Positions 1 through 8,750 of a stretch of DNA of 64,000 nt are shown here, in pieces. Position 1 is the first letter of the stretch. Every line of letters begins with the position of its first letter. A model generated the notes under the pieces. The model did not search any database, was not told the origin of the DNA, and saw nothing but the letters and a program-made list of their open reading frames with translations. A program made the translations under genes and the position numbers. Origin of the DNA: CALMEC01 sp031376485 (GTDB taxonomy: Bacteria; Actinomycetota; Thermoleophilia; Miltoncostaeales; Miltoncostaeaceae). The stretch is taken from the NCBI GenBank assembly GCA_031376485.1, contig JANMDV010000057.1, positions 19,259 through 83,258 on the forward strand, written 5' to 3'.

Positions 1-76
1 TGCGGGCTGCCGCCTCCCACGACTCGCTGCTGGTCCCAACGACGTCGATCACCCGGTACACGCTTTCATCTGCCAT
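1..76 (-). CDS. Dodecin family protein (5' part only)
   Basis: The minus strand from 76 to the window edge reads MADESVYRVIDVVGTSSESW and then EAAAR, which matches the first beta strand and turn of dodecins, the small dodecameric flavin- or CoA-binding proteins of about 70 residues. The VIDVVGTS segment is the recognisable part. Only 25 codons lie inside the window, so the flavin-binding region cannot be checked. No strong Shine-Dalgarno is visible before the ATG. Confidence 0.7.
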   Translation of the reverse strand, partial: MADESVYRVIDVVGTSSESWEAAAR

Positions 77-168
77 CTCACGCCCCCAATTCGGTTCGGT
101 GTGGATCACTCGAGGCCTCGTGGCGATGCGCACGAAGTCCTGGAAATCATACGTGGCCCGAGGGCGAC

Positions 169-1059
169 TTACACCTCGATATCCGACCGGCAATAATGGC
201 CTGCGACATCGAACACACGACGGGCCGCGATGATCTGCCCAAGGTCACAGTCGGCGTAGATGATCCCTTCACGACCAGTGATCGGGCCGGCGATGACGTT
301 GCCCCACGGGTCGACGATCACGCTGTTGCCGACGAGTAGCTCGTCCGGGCACCCGGCGAGTTCCTCCATCAGAGGAAAATCGTCCGGAAAGTCGTCGCGA
401 CGCAGATACTGGACTGGTGACAAGACGAACGCCCCCGCCTCGAATGCATACGTGCGCATCGCGGCGATCCAGATGTCACGATCGTCCGCCGTGGGGGCCA
501 GATAGAAATCCACGCCACCGCGGTGCAGTGCCTGCCGGGCCGCGGGCATGAAGTTCTCCCAACACAGAAGCCCTCCGAGCCGGCCGAAGTCGGCCTGGAG
601 CGGCTCCAGGTCGTCGCCGGGGCCTTGACCCCAGAAGACCCGCTCGTGCAGGGTCGGCATGAGCTTGCGATGGCGATGGGCAAGCCGCCCGTCCGGGGCG
701 AACCAGAGCAGCGAGTTCCACAAGGTTCCCGGCCGCGTCGGATTGCGCTCGTTGACACCGATCGCGACCCAGGCACGGGTTCGCCGGGCGGCGGCGCCCA
801 GGCGATCGGTCAGCGGCCCCGGGACGTCGACGGCGGCGGCCCACATGCGCCGATGGAGCTCGGCCGCCTCGCTCGTGAACTGCGCAGATGCGTGCGCCCA
901 TCGTGAACTGGGATACAGCGCGACGAACACCTCGGGCAGCGCGATGAGCCGGGCGCCGGCTGCGGCGGCCTCGCCGATCAGGCCGCACGCCTTCGCGACC
1001 GAGGCGTCGGCGTCCAGAATCACCGGCGTCGCCTGCACCACCGCAACCGTCACGTTCAT
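169..1059 (-). CDS. Nitrilase / carbon-nitrogen hydrolase
   Basis: This 296-residue protein is a member of the nitrilase superfamily, which cleaves nitriles or amides through a Cys-Glu-Lys triad. The triad is visible as Glu43 (in LPEVF), Lys132 (in HRKLMPT) and Cys166 (in LLCWEN). The WEN after the Cys and the segment MPTLHERVFWGQG are typical of the true nitrilase branch (aliphatic or aromatic nitriles, cyanide) rather than the amidase branch; this is inferred by eye. The ATG overlaps the stop of the CoA-transferase gene by 4 bases (ATGA), so it is the last gene of a three-gene operon. The natural substrate is unknown. Confidence 0.85.
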   Translation of the reverse strand: MNVTVAVVQATPVILDADASVAKACGLIGEAAAAGARLIALPEVFVALYPSSRWAHASAQFTSEAAELHRRMWAAAVDVPGPLTDRLGAAARRTRAWVAIGVNERNPTRPGTLWNSLLWFAPDGRLAHRHRKLMPTLHERVFWGQGPGDDLEPLQADFGRLGGLLCWENFMPAARQALHRGGVDFYLAPTADDRDIWIAAMRTYAFEAGAFVLSPVQYLRRDDFPDDFPLMEELAGCPDELLVGNSVIVDPWGNVIAGPITGREGIIYADCDLGQIIAARRVFDVAGHYCRSDIEV

Positions 1060-2174
1060 GACCCGGCCTCCGCGGACGACCGAAGCGACGACAGGACCTG
1101 GTCGGTGTGCTCGCCGAGGCGCGGGGCCGGACGACGGGTAACCGCGGGTGTGCGGGAGAGGCGAAGCGGCGGGCCGGTCACGAGCTCAGTGCCGAGTGTC
1201 GGATCCGTGATCTCGACGATGAGGCCCAACGCCCGTGCCTGCGGATGGTCGAGCAGCGCGAACGGCCGCTCCTCGACGACGCCGTGCGGCAGCTCGGCGT
1301 CCTGCAGCACCGACCGCCAGTGCGCCGTCGACTCCTGCGCCAGACGCTCACCCAACAGATCGGCGAGAGCGCCGTTGTTGACGACACGGGATTCCAGGTC
1401 GGCGAAGCGGGGATCGGCGAGCAGCGCGCCGAGGCCAACCGCGTTCAGAAGCCGCTCATGCAACCGTGGCGCGTAACAGGCGATCGCGACCCCCCCGTCG
1501 CTCGCCGGGTACGTGCGGTACAGGGCCCCGACGAACCGGTTGAACAACGGTTCCCCGGAGTCCTCGCGGATGAGGCGGTGTGCGGCGAGCGCCGCTGAGG
1601 CTTCGAGCAGGGATGTCTCGACCACTTGGCCCAGCCCGCTGCGCTCGCGTTCGAACAGGGCGGCGATGATCCCCGCGACCATAATCCAGGGCACCAGCGT
1701 GTCGTGCGCCGGAACCGGCAACACCCGCCCGCCGTTCGCGCTGACCAGCCCAGACTCGGATTGCAGGGCGACGTCGGTTCCCCGCCCTCCTTCGGGTCCG
1801 AACGCCGACAGGGCGCAGTAGACGAGGCGCGGGTTTCGGGCGCAGAGCGTCTCCGCCCCGGCGCCGAGACGCTCAGCGACGCCTGGGGCGAGGCTGTGCA
1901 CGAACACGTCGGCCCGATCGACCAGCTCCAGGACGGCCTGCGTGCCCTCGTCGGTGTGCAGATCGAGAACGACTCCGAGCTTGTCCCGATTGACCGCATG
2001 GAACACGCGGCTCTCGCCGTGGACGTCGTCGACACGCCGCCATTGATCCCCCTCGGGCGGCTCCACCTTGATCACCTCGGCCCCAAGCTGGGCGAGGCCC
2101 ATCGTGGCAAGCGGACCACCGAGATGGTGGGTCAGGTCGACAACCCGGATGCCGTCCAAGGGTCCAGGGGTCAT
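1056..2174 (-). CDS. CaiB/BaiF (class III) CoA-transferase family protein
   Basis: This is a 372-residue class III CoA-transferase-like protein. The N-terminus (GIRVVDLTHHLGGPLATMGL, then LGAEVIKVEPPEGD) is the hallmark of the family, which moves CoA between carboxylic acids or racemises acyl-CoAs. The ATG at 2174 overlaps the upstream stop (ATGA) and is chosen over a longer open frame whose first 151 codons are low-complexity Arg-rich shadow sequence. By eye the catalytic Asp of formyl-CoA transferase aligns with Glu191 (VVETSLLEAS), which may be a family variant or a real change of chemistry. It is the middle gene of an operon with a SnoaL-like protein and a nitrilase, suggesting catabolism or activation of an organic acid. 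Confidence 0.88.
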   Translation of the reverse strand: MTPGPLDGIRVVDLTHHLGGPLATMGLAQLGAEVIKVEPPEGDQWRRVDDVHGESRVFHAVNRDKLGVVLDLHTDEGTQAVLELVDRADVFVHSLAPGVAERLGAGAETLCARNPRLVYCALSAFGPEGGRGTDVALQSESGLVSANGGRVLPVPAHDTLVPWIMVAGIIAALFERERSGLGQVVETSLLEASAALAAHRLIREDSGEPLFNRFVGALYRTYPASDGGVAIACYAPRLHERLLNAVGLGALLADPRFADLESRVVNNGALADLLGERLAQESTAHWRSVLQDAELPHGVVEERPFALLDHPQARALGLIVEITDPTLGTELVTGPPLRLSRTPAVTRRPAPRLGEHTDQVLSSLRSSAEAGS

Positions 2175-2566
2175 GACCGCTCCCCGTACGCCGCGGCCAG
2201 CTCCGGTTCGCCCTGCCGGGGCCCGCAACAGTAGATGCGGTGATCGCGGATGCCGGCGGGCCCGACGTCCATGACGTGGGCTTGGCGCACCACCCAGCTC
2301 GCGCCCTCGAATGTGCTGGTGCGCTCGAACTCGACGACGACCCGGTCGCCATCGCGGACCGTGCTGAGGAACGAGAACCCCGGGTTTTCCTCCCAGCTGG
2401 CGTACCACTCCGCAAGCTTCTCGGCGACGGCGTCGACGCCCTCGGAGCTTTGGAAAGTGTTGGGGGTCATCGTGACGAGGCGGGCCTCGGGTGCGTATGC
2501 GGCGCGGATGCCGGCGGCGTCCTTGCTGTCGATCGCTCCAAGCAGAGTTGTGACGAAGTCGCTCAT
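2171..2566 (-). CDS. SnoaL-like / nuclear transport factor 2-fold protein
   Basis: The 131-residue product (MSDFVTTLLGAIDSKDAAGI, then RAAYAPEARLVT) has the SnoaL-like cone-fold pattern: an N-terminal helix with an (D/A)xxGIRAxYAP-like turn, then alternating strands ending in WVVRQAHVMDV. Such proteins act as small isomerases, hydratases or limonene-epoxide-hydrolase-like enzymes, or merely bind ligands. The ATG at 2566 has a good Shine-Dalgarno (AAAGGAAC) and is preferred to an in-frame ATG 14 codons upstream. It is the first gene of the operon and sits about 55 bases downstream of the direct-repeat cluster at 2622-2661. Confidence 0.72.
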   Translation of the reverse strand: MSDFVTTLLGAIDSKDAAGIRAAYAPEARLVTMTPNTFQSSEGVDAVAEKLAEWYASWEENPGFSFLSTVRDGDRVVVEFERTSTFEGASWVVRQAHVMDVGPAGIRDHRIYCCGPRQGEPELAAAYGERS

Positions 2567-2621
2567 GACGTTCCTTTCGGCTGAGTTGATCGAGCGTGTC
2601 GGGGCCATCGTGACGGGGCAT

Positions 2622-2661
2622 CGTCAAGCCACCGTCAACGACGCGTCACCACATCGTGAGG
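2622..2661. promoter_or_regulatory. Four 11-bp-spaced heptamer direct repeats (candidate SARP operator)
   Basis: Heptamers CGTCAAG, CGTCAAC, CGTCACC and CGTGAGG start at 2622, 2633, 2644 and 2655, an exact 11-bp period with 4-bp spacers. A degenerate TGTCAAT follows at 2665. Read on the minus strand toward the SnoaL gene, two repeats contain TTGACG, a possible -35. SARP proteins are known to bind heptamer direct repeats with this spacing, and a BTAD (SARP-type) regulator is encoded next door. Confidence 0.5.
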
Positions 2662-2672
2662 AAGTGTCAATG

Positions 2673-2826
2673 AATAACTACTGCGGCGGAGGGCGAGCGA
2701 AAACTCAAAGTCACGGCGGTGTCCGCGAGCCTCGCCGCTACTGGTGGTAACGGCGATCTCGGCGACGCCATATCGCGACGGTTTGCAGCCGCCAAACTGT
2801 TCAGTAGTTTTTGCGCGGACCCTAAC
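2673..2826. repeat. Dispersed repeat, copy A
   Basis: Copy A lies in the gap between the SnoaL operon and the BTAD regulator. It shares a 37-base identical run (2725-2761) with copy D at 44539-44575 and resembles copy C throughout. Its borders carry inverted ends: AATAACTACTG on the left, and AAAAACTACTG read in reverse complement on the right. The right end finishes with GGACCCTAA, comparable to the ends of copies C and D. Boundaries are approximate. Together with the heptamers at 2622-2661 it accounts for most of the 350-base non-coding gap. Confidence 0.75.
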
Positions 2827-2915
2827 GGCGGAGTACGCGCCGCGTCAACAGCCTGGGCGCCGCAGTCGGGGCCGCGGACTTGCCCTCCACACCCCGCCCC
2901 GCAAGACTGACCGTG

Positions 2916-5900
2916 ATGATGCACGCCCGGCTCTTCGGTGATCTGGCCGTCTGGGTGGACGGACGGGAGGTCCCTCCACTCCAGGGGCTTCGGCCGCGCT
3001 CCCTGATGGCATACCTGCTGTTGCACCCGGGTCTTCATCCACGAACCCGGCTGGCTGGCAGGTTCTGGCCGGACGTGCTCGAGACGAGCGCCCGGGCGTC
3101 GCTCCGCAGCGCGCTGTGGTCGGTGCGCGCGGCGCTCGAGGAGGCAGGCGGGGCCGAGTACCTCCACGCCGACCGGTCAAGCGTGGGCATCACGCCACAA
3201 CTGCCGCGGACGGTCGATGCGGAGGAGTTCGATCGACTCGTGAGCGCTGGTGACCCAACGTCGCTGCGGGGCGCGGTGGACATCGCCGCCGCCCCGTTGC
3301 TTGCAGACCTGGCAGACGAGTGGGCCCTGGACGCGCAGGACGCACACCGCGAGCGGCTCGTCGACGTGCTCGAGCGGCTCGCCGCCGACGCGGAAGACGC
3401 CGGTGACATGGTCGGTGCGGTCCGTTGGACACGCGCGGTGCTCGGGCACGATCGCCTCCGCGAGAGCGCCCATCGGGCACTGATGCGTCGTCTCGACGCA
3501 TGCGGCGAACGGGCGCAGGCGCTCACCGCGTACCGGCGCGCCCGCGCGGTGCTCGCGGCCGAACTCGGAGTCGCGCCTTCGAGCGAGACTCGAGCCCTCG
3601 CCGAAACCCTTCGCGCAGACCACCGCGAGGATGGCGATGCCGTCGAGCCGACGCAGAATGTCGCCACTCCGCGGCGCCTCGCTGTGGCCGCATGCCGCGA
3701 CAAGCCGGTCATGATCGGGCGCGACCGTGAGCTCGACATCCTGCTCGACGCATGGACGCACGCACGCGCGGGCCGCGGAGGCTTGGCACTCATCGGCGGA
3801 CCACCCGGCATCGGTAAGAGCCGCCTCGTCGATGCGCTCGTCGAGCGTGCTCGCGCCGACAGCGCCCGGATCGCTTCCGGCGCCGCACTGGAGCTTGCGG
3901 GCGCGCCGCCGCTTGCCCCCTGGATTGAGGCGCTTCGTGACCTCATCGCGGCGGGGACGCCACCGCCCGACGTCGCCTGGCCGTCGGATCTTGCGCGCCT
4001 CTCAGCGGTGGTGGAGTCGACCTGGCACAGGGCGCCGGGATCGCTGGCGCTTTCGCCCGATCTGGAACGGGTGCGGATCTTCGAGGCGGTGCTCGAGATG
4101 GTCGCCTGGTCTGCGGACACCCAACCCCTCGTGCTCGTGCTCGAGGACCTCCACCGTGCCGACAGCACCAGCCTCGCGCTGCTCGCGCACATCGGGCGCC
4201 GCCTCGAGGCCTCCTCCGCGCTGATCGTGGTCACGCGCCGCCTTGTCCCCGGCAATCCTGAACTCGATCTGGCGATCGACGCGATCCGCCGTCGCGGAGG
4301 CATCCGAGTGGATGTCGAACTCGACCGACTCACCGACGCGGACGTTGCGCGGCTGGTCGGCGCGGCCGGCCTGAACCCCGACCTCGCGGCCAGGGTTGTC
4401 ATCGCGGCCGAGGGGAACCCGCTGCTGGCGTCCGAAGGTGCCCGCGCCGCCGCTGACGGACGGGATCCCGCTGAGGGGCTCCACGGCGTGGTCCGTGGTC
4501 CGCTCGGGCAGCTCACGACGCGAGCACGGACGCTCGTCGACGTGATCGCCGCGGCAGGACGGCCGCTCGATCTGGGTGAGGCGCTCGACGCGATCGGCGA
4601 TGAGGACCTGCACGACCCGCTCGAGGAAGGAATCGCCGCCGGGCTCCTCGACCATCACGGCGACCGGCGTGTGCGTTTCGTGCACGACCTGGTTCGCAGA
4701 GCCTGCTACACCTCACTCTCCGAGGCTCGGCGGGCAGATGCGCACCGACGGCTGGCCGTCGCCCTGACCCGGCGCCCACATCGGCAGAACGCGGAGATCG
4801 CCAGGCATATGATCCTCGGTGGCAACCTCGACGCTGCCCGCCGGCACCTGGCGGCGGCGGCGCACGAGGCCCGCGGCATTGGTGCACTTGACGAGAGCGC
4901 TGCATTCCTGCGGGAGGCGCTCGAACTCGCAAGCAGCGACGGGGCGATGGACGCGGAGCTCTGGCTGGCCCTCGCCGACGTCAGCGCGTGGCGCGCCGAC
5001 CGCGACGCCATGGACGATGCGTTTGCGCACGCCGTCACCGCGCTGGAGGTGCGCCACGACACGGCGGGACTAGCGACCGCCCATGCCTTCCGGGCGCGAT
5101 GGCTGCACACGACGCTGTGCTACCCGGCGGAGGCGCTTGCTGCGAGCACCCGCTCCCTCGAGATGATCGGACGGACAGACGAGGCGCTGCCGGAAGCGCA
5201 CCTGTTGGCGCTCACGAGCGCCGCATGGGCGCAGTCCGTCGCGGGAGATCCCGCTGTCGTGGACGGGCTGATCCAGGACGCGCGAACCAGGCTTCAGGGC
5301 ATGGGCGACCGCAGCCTGGAGGCCGAGTTGGAGCATGCGCGCGGGACCGCGTTGGTCCGGTCGGGGGCGTTCGCAGAGGCGATCGGTGTGTGCGAGCGAG
5401 CGGCCGAGCTGGCCCATCTGGCCGGTCGTCCGCAGGTCGCGGCGCTCGCGATGCTGACGGCCGCGTGCGCGGCGGCATGCGTCGGCGACGTCGATCGCGT
5501 GCTGAGCATCGCGGAGACGGTGGCCGGACGGCCGTGGCCGGGGCGGTCGCTCGAGGCCCAGGTCCGTGCGGCTCGCGCCTATGCCCTGTCGCGCCTCGGA
5601 CGGATGCCCGAAGCGATCCGGGCGGCGCGGGAGAACGTCGAGCTGGCGAGCGGGGCGGACAACCACGACATCGCAGCGGTCGCAGAGTTCGACCTCGGGT
5701 CGATCCTGCTCGCGGCAGGCTCTCCACGGGAGGCCGCTGAGCGGCTCGGCGCGGCGCTCGAGGTGGTCGGCGCGCCTATTCCGCGCGCCGTCGCACGCCT
5801 CCGGCTGTCCGAAGCGCTCGTTTCGTTCGGGGATTCGGAGTGCGGGGAACGCGAGCTCGCGCAGGTGCCGTTCGAGCCGATCGGACCTGCGGACGCGCCC

Positions 5901-6173
5901 GCAACGCTCGTCGCGCAGCTCGCGCGCGTCCAGGGGCTCATCGCGACCGCGCGAGGGGATGCGAAGCTCGCCGCGCGCCGATTCGCCGAGGCGGAGCGGG
6001 TGTGGCGACGAATGTCCCGCGCCCCATCCGGCGACGCATACGCGGCGGTGCTTCTCGACCTCGGCCGCCCGCCCATCGCGGGCCTGGTCGAGCCCGCGCG
6101 CGAACTCGAACGCCTCGCTCAGGACCGGGCGCAGCTGAACGGAGCGGTCACAACGAGACGAACGGTCGGGTGA
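2916..6173 (+). CDS. AfsR/SARP-type transcriptional regulator with BTAD and AAA ATPase domains
   Basis: This large regulator begins with an OmpR-type winged-helix domain (ARLFGDLAVWVDGREV onward, residues about 3-90). A bacterial transcriptional activation domain follows (BTAD, about 95-240). Next comes an AAA/NACHT-like ATPase with Walker A GPPGIGKS near residue 294 and Walker B LVLVLEDLHRAD near 405. A long helical TPR-like C-terminal half follows. There is no LuxR-type HTH at the end. Starts at TTG 2880, GTG 2913 and ATG 2916 are possible; 2916 best fits the family N-terminus. The stop overlaps the following SRPBCC gene by one base (TGATG). The direct repeats at 2622-2661 are a plausible target, by inference only. 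Confidence 0.85.
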   Translation: MMHARLFGDLAVWVDGREVPPLQGLRPRSLMAYLLLHPGLHPRTRLAGRFWPDVLETSARASLRSALWSVRAALEEAGGAEYLHADRSSVGITPQLPRTVDAEEFDRLVSAGDPTSLRGAVDIAAAPLLADLADEWALDAQDAHRERLVDVLERLAADAEDAGDMVGAVRWTRAVLGHDRLRESAHRALMRRLDACGERAQALTAYRRARAVLAAELGVAPSSETRALAETLRADHREDGDAVEPTQNVATPRRLAVAACRDKPVMIGRDRELDILLDAWTHARAGRGGLALIGGPPGIGKSRLVDALVERARADSARIASGAALELAGAPPLAPWIEALRDLIAAGTPPPDVAWPSDLARLSAVVESTWHRAPGSLALSPDLERVRIFEAVLEMVAWSADTQPLVLVLEDLHRADSTSLALLAHIGRRLEASSALIVVTRRLVPGNPELDLAIDAIRRRGGIRVDVELDRLTDADVARLVGAAGLNPDLAARVVIAAEGNPLLASEGARAAADGRDPAEGLHGVVRGPLGQLTTRARTLVDVIAAAGRPLDLGEALDAIGDEDLHDPLEEGIAAGLLDHHGDRRVRFVHDLVRRACYTSLSEARRADAHRRLAVALTRRPHRQNAEIARHMILGGNLDAARRHLAAAAHEARGIGALDESAAFLREALELASSDGAMDAELWLALADVSAWRADRDAMDDAFAHAVTALEVRHDTAGLATAHAFRARWLHTTLCYPAEALAASTRSLEMIGRTDEALPEAHLLALTSAAWAQSVAGDPAVVDGLIQDARTRLQGMGDRSLEAELEHARGTALVRSGAFAEAIGVCERAAELAHLAGRPQVAALAMLTAACAAACVGDVDRVLSIAETVAGRPWPGRSLEAQVRAARAYALSRLGRMPEAIRAARENVELASGADNHDIAAVAEFDLGSILLAAGSPREAAERLGAALEVVGAPIPRAVARLRLSEALVSFGDSECGERELAQVPFEPIGPADAPATLVAQLARVQGLIATARGDAKLAARRFAEAERVWRRMSRAPSGDAYAAVLLDLGRPPIAGLVEPARELERLAQDRAQLNGAVTTRRTVG

Positions 6174-6562
6174 TGGAAGGGTTCGAAGAACGCGCAGTGT
6201 GTCGCGCACCGGCGGAAGAGGTGTTCAAGCTCCTGTGGGATCTGAACCGGCTCCCTGAATGGTGGGCAGGAATGGAACGCGTGGAACGCGGAGACGACGG
6301 TCAGATCCTCCGCTTCATGGAGGCATGGCCTGACTTCGCGTACCCGACGAGACTGGAGGGGCGTCGCCATGGGACACGTGTGACGATCTCCTGCCTCCTC
6401 TCGGACATCGTCCACGATTGGACTTTGGAACCGCATCCGGACGGGTGCGTCGTCGTCGTCCGAGTGGAGCTGCCGGAGACCGAGTCACACCGTCTCGGCG
6501 CGCAACGTGACGAGGTCGGCGCGTCGTTGGTGCAGTTGGTCGCGCTCGCCGAGCGTGAGTGA
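6173..6562 (+). CDS. SRPBCC (START/Bet v1-fold) protein, polyketide cyclase-like
   Basis: The 129-residue product starts FEERAVCRAPAEEVFKLLWD, then LNRLPEWWAGMERVE. This is the classic N-terminal strand-helix-helix of SRPBCC hydrophobic-ligand-binding proteins, with the WW(A) motif after the second helix. Family members act as cyclases, aromatases or ligand carriers; the ligand is not predictable here. It overlaps the end of the BTAD regulator by one base and is therefore translationally coupled to it. Confidence 0.78.
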   Translation: MEGFEERAVCRAPAEEVFKLLWDLNRLPEWWAGMERVERGDDGQILRFMEAWPDFAYPTRLEGRRHGTRVTISCLLSDIVHDWTLEPHPDGCVVVVRVELPETESHRLGAQRDEVGASLVQLVALAERE

Positions 6563-6600
6563 GCAATCTGAAGGGCACGCCACCGAGACCACGGCGGGCG

Positions 6601-7620
6601 TCAGGCCGAGACCGGCTCGATCCCCCGCAGGGCGAGCTGGCCGCACGCGGCGTCGATGTCCGCACCGCGAGAGCGGCGGACCGACGGCGTGACCCCGGCG
6701 CGCTCGAGCGCGGCGATGAACGTCTCGCGACGAGTGGACGAGCTGCCCCGGTAAGGGCCTTCGGTCGGGTTGTACTCGATGATGTTGACGTGGAAGTTCC
6801 CGTCGCGCACGAGCGACGCCAGGCGCCCGGCATCCGACACCGAGTCGTTGACCTCGTGCAACAACAGGTACTCGATGAACACGCGGCGACCGGTGGTGTC
6901 GCAGTACCTGCGACAGGCGGCGAGCAGGTTTGCGATGGGCCACCTGTTGTTGATCGGCATCATCGCCGAACGCGTCGCGTCGTCGGCCGCGTGCAACGAG
7001 ATCGCCAGACGGACGCTCAGCGGGTGGCGTGAGAGTTCGTCGATTCCCGGCACCCAGCCCGCCGTCGAGATCGCGACCTTACGGGTGGACAGCCCGAGGC
7101 CCTCCGGATCGCAGATTTGTGCCGCAGCGGCGAGCACCGCCTGCAGGTTTTGCAGCGGCTCGCCCATCCCCATGAACACGACGTTGGTCACACGGGCGTC
7201 GTCGCGCTCGGCCGCGCCCGCGGCCAGCACGACCTGATCCACGATCTCCTCGTCGGTCAAGTTACGTCCGGCGCCCAGCCGGGCCGTTGCGCAGAACCGG
7301 CATCCGAGCGCGCACCCCACCTGGCTGGACACACACACCGTACGCCGGCCTTTGGCGTGCGCGATCGACACGGTCTCGATCCGCGCCCCGTCGCCCGCGC
7401 GGAGCGCCCACTTGACGGTGTGGTCGGTCGAGAGGGCCGACGACTCCGGCGTGACCGACCAAAACGGCACCGCTTCGGCGACGAGTTCACGGAGGGCCTT
7501 GGGCCAGCTGGTGACCCCGTCCCATTCGGAGGCGCCGCGGCGCTTGGCCTCGGCCACCTGGCGGGAGCGGTACGTCGGCTCGCCCAGGTCGGCGAGGAAT
7601 GCCTCGATGGCCGTGCTCAC
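6601..7620 (-). CDS. rlmN: 23S rRNA (adenine-2503-C2) methyltransferase RlmN
   Basis: This is a 339-residue radical SAM enzyme that methylates A2503 of 23S rRNA (and A37 of some tRNAs). The [4Fe-4S] motif CALGCRFC is preceded at the proper distance by VCVSSQ, which carries the conserved methyl-accepting region Cys. The second catalytic Cys is in the C-terminal segment RGADIDAACGQLALRG. Length and motif order are normal. The ATG overlaps the stop of the upstream cellulase-like gene by 4 bases, making rlmN the last gene of an unusual five-gene operon. Confidence 0.95.
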   Translation of the reverse strand: MSTAIEAFLADLGEPTYRSRQVAEAKRRGASEWDGVTSWPKALRELVAEAVPFWSVTPESSALSTDHTVKWALRAGDGARIETVSIAHAKGRRTVCVSSQVGCALGCRFCATARLGAGRNLTDEEIVDQVVLAAGAAERDDARVTNVVFMGMGEPLQNLQAVLAAAAQICDPEGLGLSTRKVAISTAGWVPGIDELSRHPLSVRLAISLHAADDATRSAMMPINNRWPIANLLAACRRYCDTTGRRVFIEYLLLHEVNDSVSDAGRLASLVRDGNFHVNIIEYNPTEGPYRGSSSTRRETFIAALERAGVTPSVRRSRGADIDAACGQLALRGIEPVSA

Positions 7621-8750
7621 GGCGTGGCCGCCGACGGCAAGGCTTTGGGGCTATTCACGAATACCGGCCACGCGGCCTTCTCGACGCCGTCCTCGCGCAG
7701 CAACCCCAGATATCGGCCCGAAGTGTCGCGCACCGAGCCCCAGATCGCCAGCCGCACGCGCGGCTGCGCCGCGAGTCGCTGCAATCCTTGGGTCAGGAAC
7801 GCGGCCTGATCGGCCTCCGACAACCCGCCGGGTGGCGTCGCATAACCGAACCGGGTGATCAGCACCGGCGCCCCGGGGGCGAGCGTGTCGAGTTCTTGCA
7901 TCAGTCGCGGCATCGTCGCGAATGATGGCACCACATCGGACGCCGCGCTCGGAGGGATGGTCGGCTCGATGTGTTGAGCGACGGCATCCATGCGCGGAGC
8001 GAGTGCCGCGAGACCCGCGATCCAGTCCAGCACGCTGACGCCGCCGGCCGGAGGCACGCTCATTTCGATGTGCGCCGCGCTCGAGCCGACGACGATGGCG
8101 TCAGACGTCACCGCCGTGATCTCGGTGTACGCACGATCGAGCAGCCCGGCGTAGATCGCCGGTGAGGCGGGCGCGGTTCCCGCCGCGTCCCATTGCGGCA
8201 TCAGCTTGAGCGGGTTGTTGGGTTCGTCCCACGGTTCGTACACCCGCACCCGTCCGTGTTGCTGCCCTTGGTACCGCGTCGCGAACGCGCGCACGAACGC
8301 GCCGTACGCCTCGACGTCCGGGGCGGCCTCGGGGCCGTTGCCGCCGTTCGCCCATCCCGGCGATCCCGCGAACACGACGATCGGCTCGATGTTGCGCGCG
8401 GCGAGACCGTCCAACACCTCGTCGTAGCGGGTCCACCGGTAGGCGGGGTCGTCGGGGTCGGCAGGCGCGGCGGGACGCGTCACCGCGATCGCCGGCCACG
8501 ACACGTCGACCCGCGCGAAGACCACGCCGCTCGACGCGATCCGATCGATGCGCGTCGCAACCGGGTCGTCGATGACACCGGTGATCTGGTCGTCCTGCAG
8601 ACCCACCGTCAACGCACCCGCGCGAAACGGGCTGTCGGCGCGCGATCCCCCGGACGGATCGCCACCGTTCGCGGCGACCAGGATGAGCATTGTCACGAGG
8701 GCGACGAGTGCCCCCGCGCCGCTCAGCACGGTCACGATCCGACGGCTCAT
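7617..8750 (-). CDS. Exported cellulase-like (GH5/39-like) protein with altered active site
   Basis: The 377-residue protein has an N-terminal signal anchor (residues about 5-27) and then a TIM-barrel glycosidase-like pattern. It is clearly a paralogue of the protein at 39529-40671; both share a (D/N)PDDPA(D)PAYxWxRYD segment. The acid/base Glu is kept (Glu176, in PWDEPN, though the usual Asn before it is Asp). The strand that should carry the nucleophile reads VLITRFGYAT, with Arg300 where the paralogue has Glu295 (IISETGYTTS). It may therefore be a carbohydrate-binding pseudoenzyme. Both ends overlap neighbours by 4 bases. Confidence 0.72.
   Translation of the reverse strand: MSRRIVTVLSGAGALVALVTMLILVAANGGDPSGGSRADSPFRAGALTVGLQDDQITGVIDDPVATRIDRIASSGVVFARVDVSWPAIAVTRPAAPADPDDPAYRWTRYDEVLDGLAARNIEPIVVFAGSPGWANGGNGPEAAPDVEAYGAFVRAFATRYQGQQHGRVRVYEPWDEPNNPLKLMPQWDAAGTAPASPAIYAGLLDRAYTEITAVTSDAIVVGSSAAHIEMSVPPAGGVSVLDWIAGLAALAPRMDAVAQHIEPTIPPSAASDVVPSFATMPRLMQELDTLAPGAPVLITRFGYATPPGGLSEADQAAFLTQGLQRLAAQPRVRLAIWGSVRDTSGRYLGLLREDGVEKAAWPVFVNSPKALPSAATP

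Noticed and set aside
2880..2915. TTG start for the BTAD regulator
   Set aside because: It adds 12 residues (PSTPRPARLTV) with no support from a ribosome-binding site; family N-termini fit ATG 2916 better. It cannot be excluded.
2667..3167. Minus-strand open frame over repeat copy A and the start of the regulator gene
   Set aside because: Composition is shadow-like and the opposite-strand winged-helix domain is clear.
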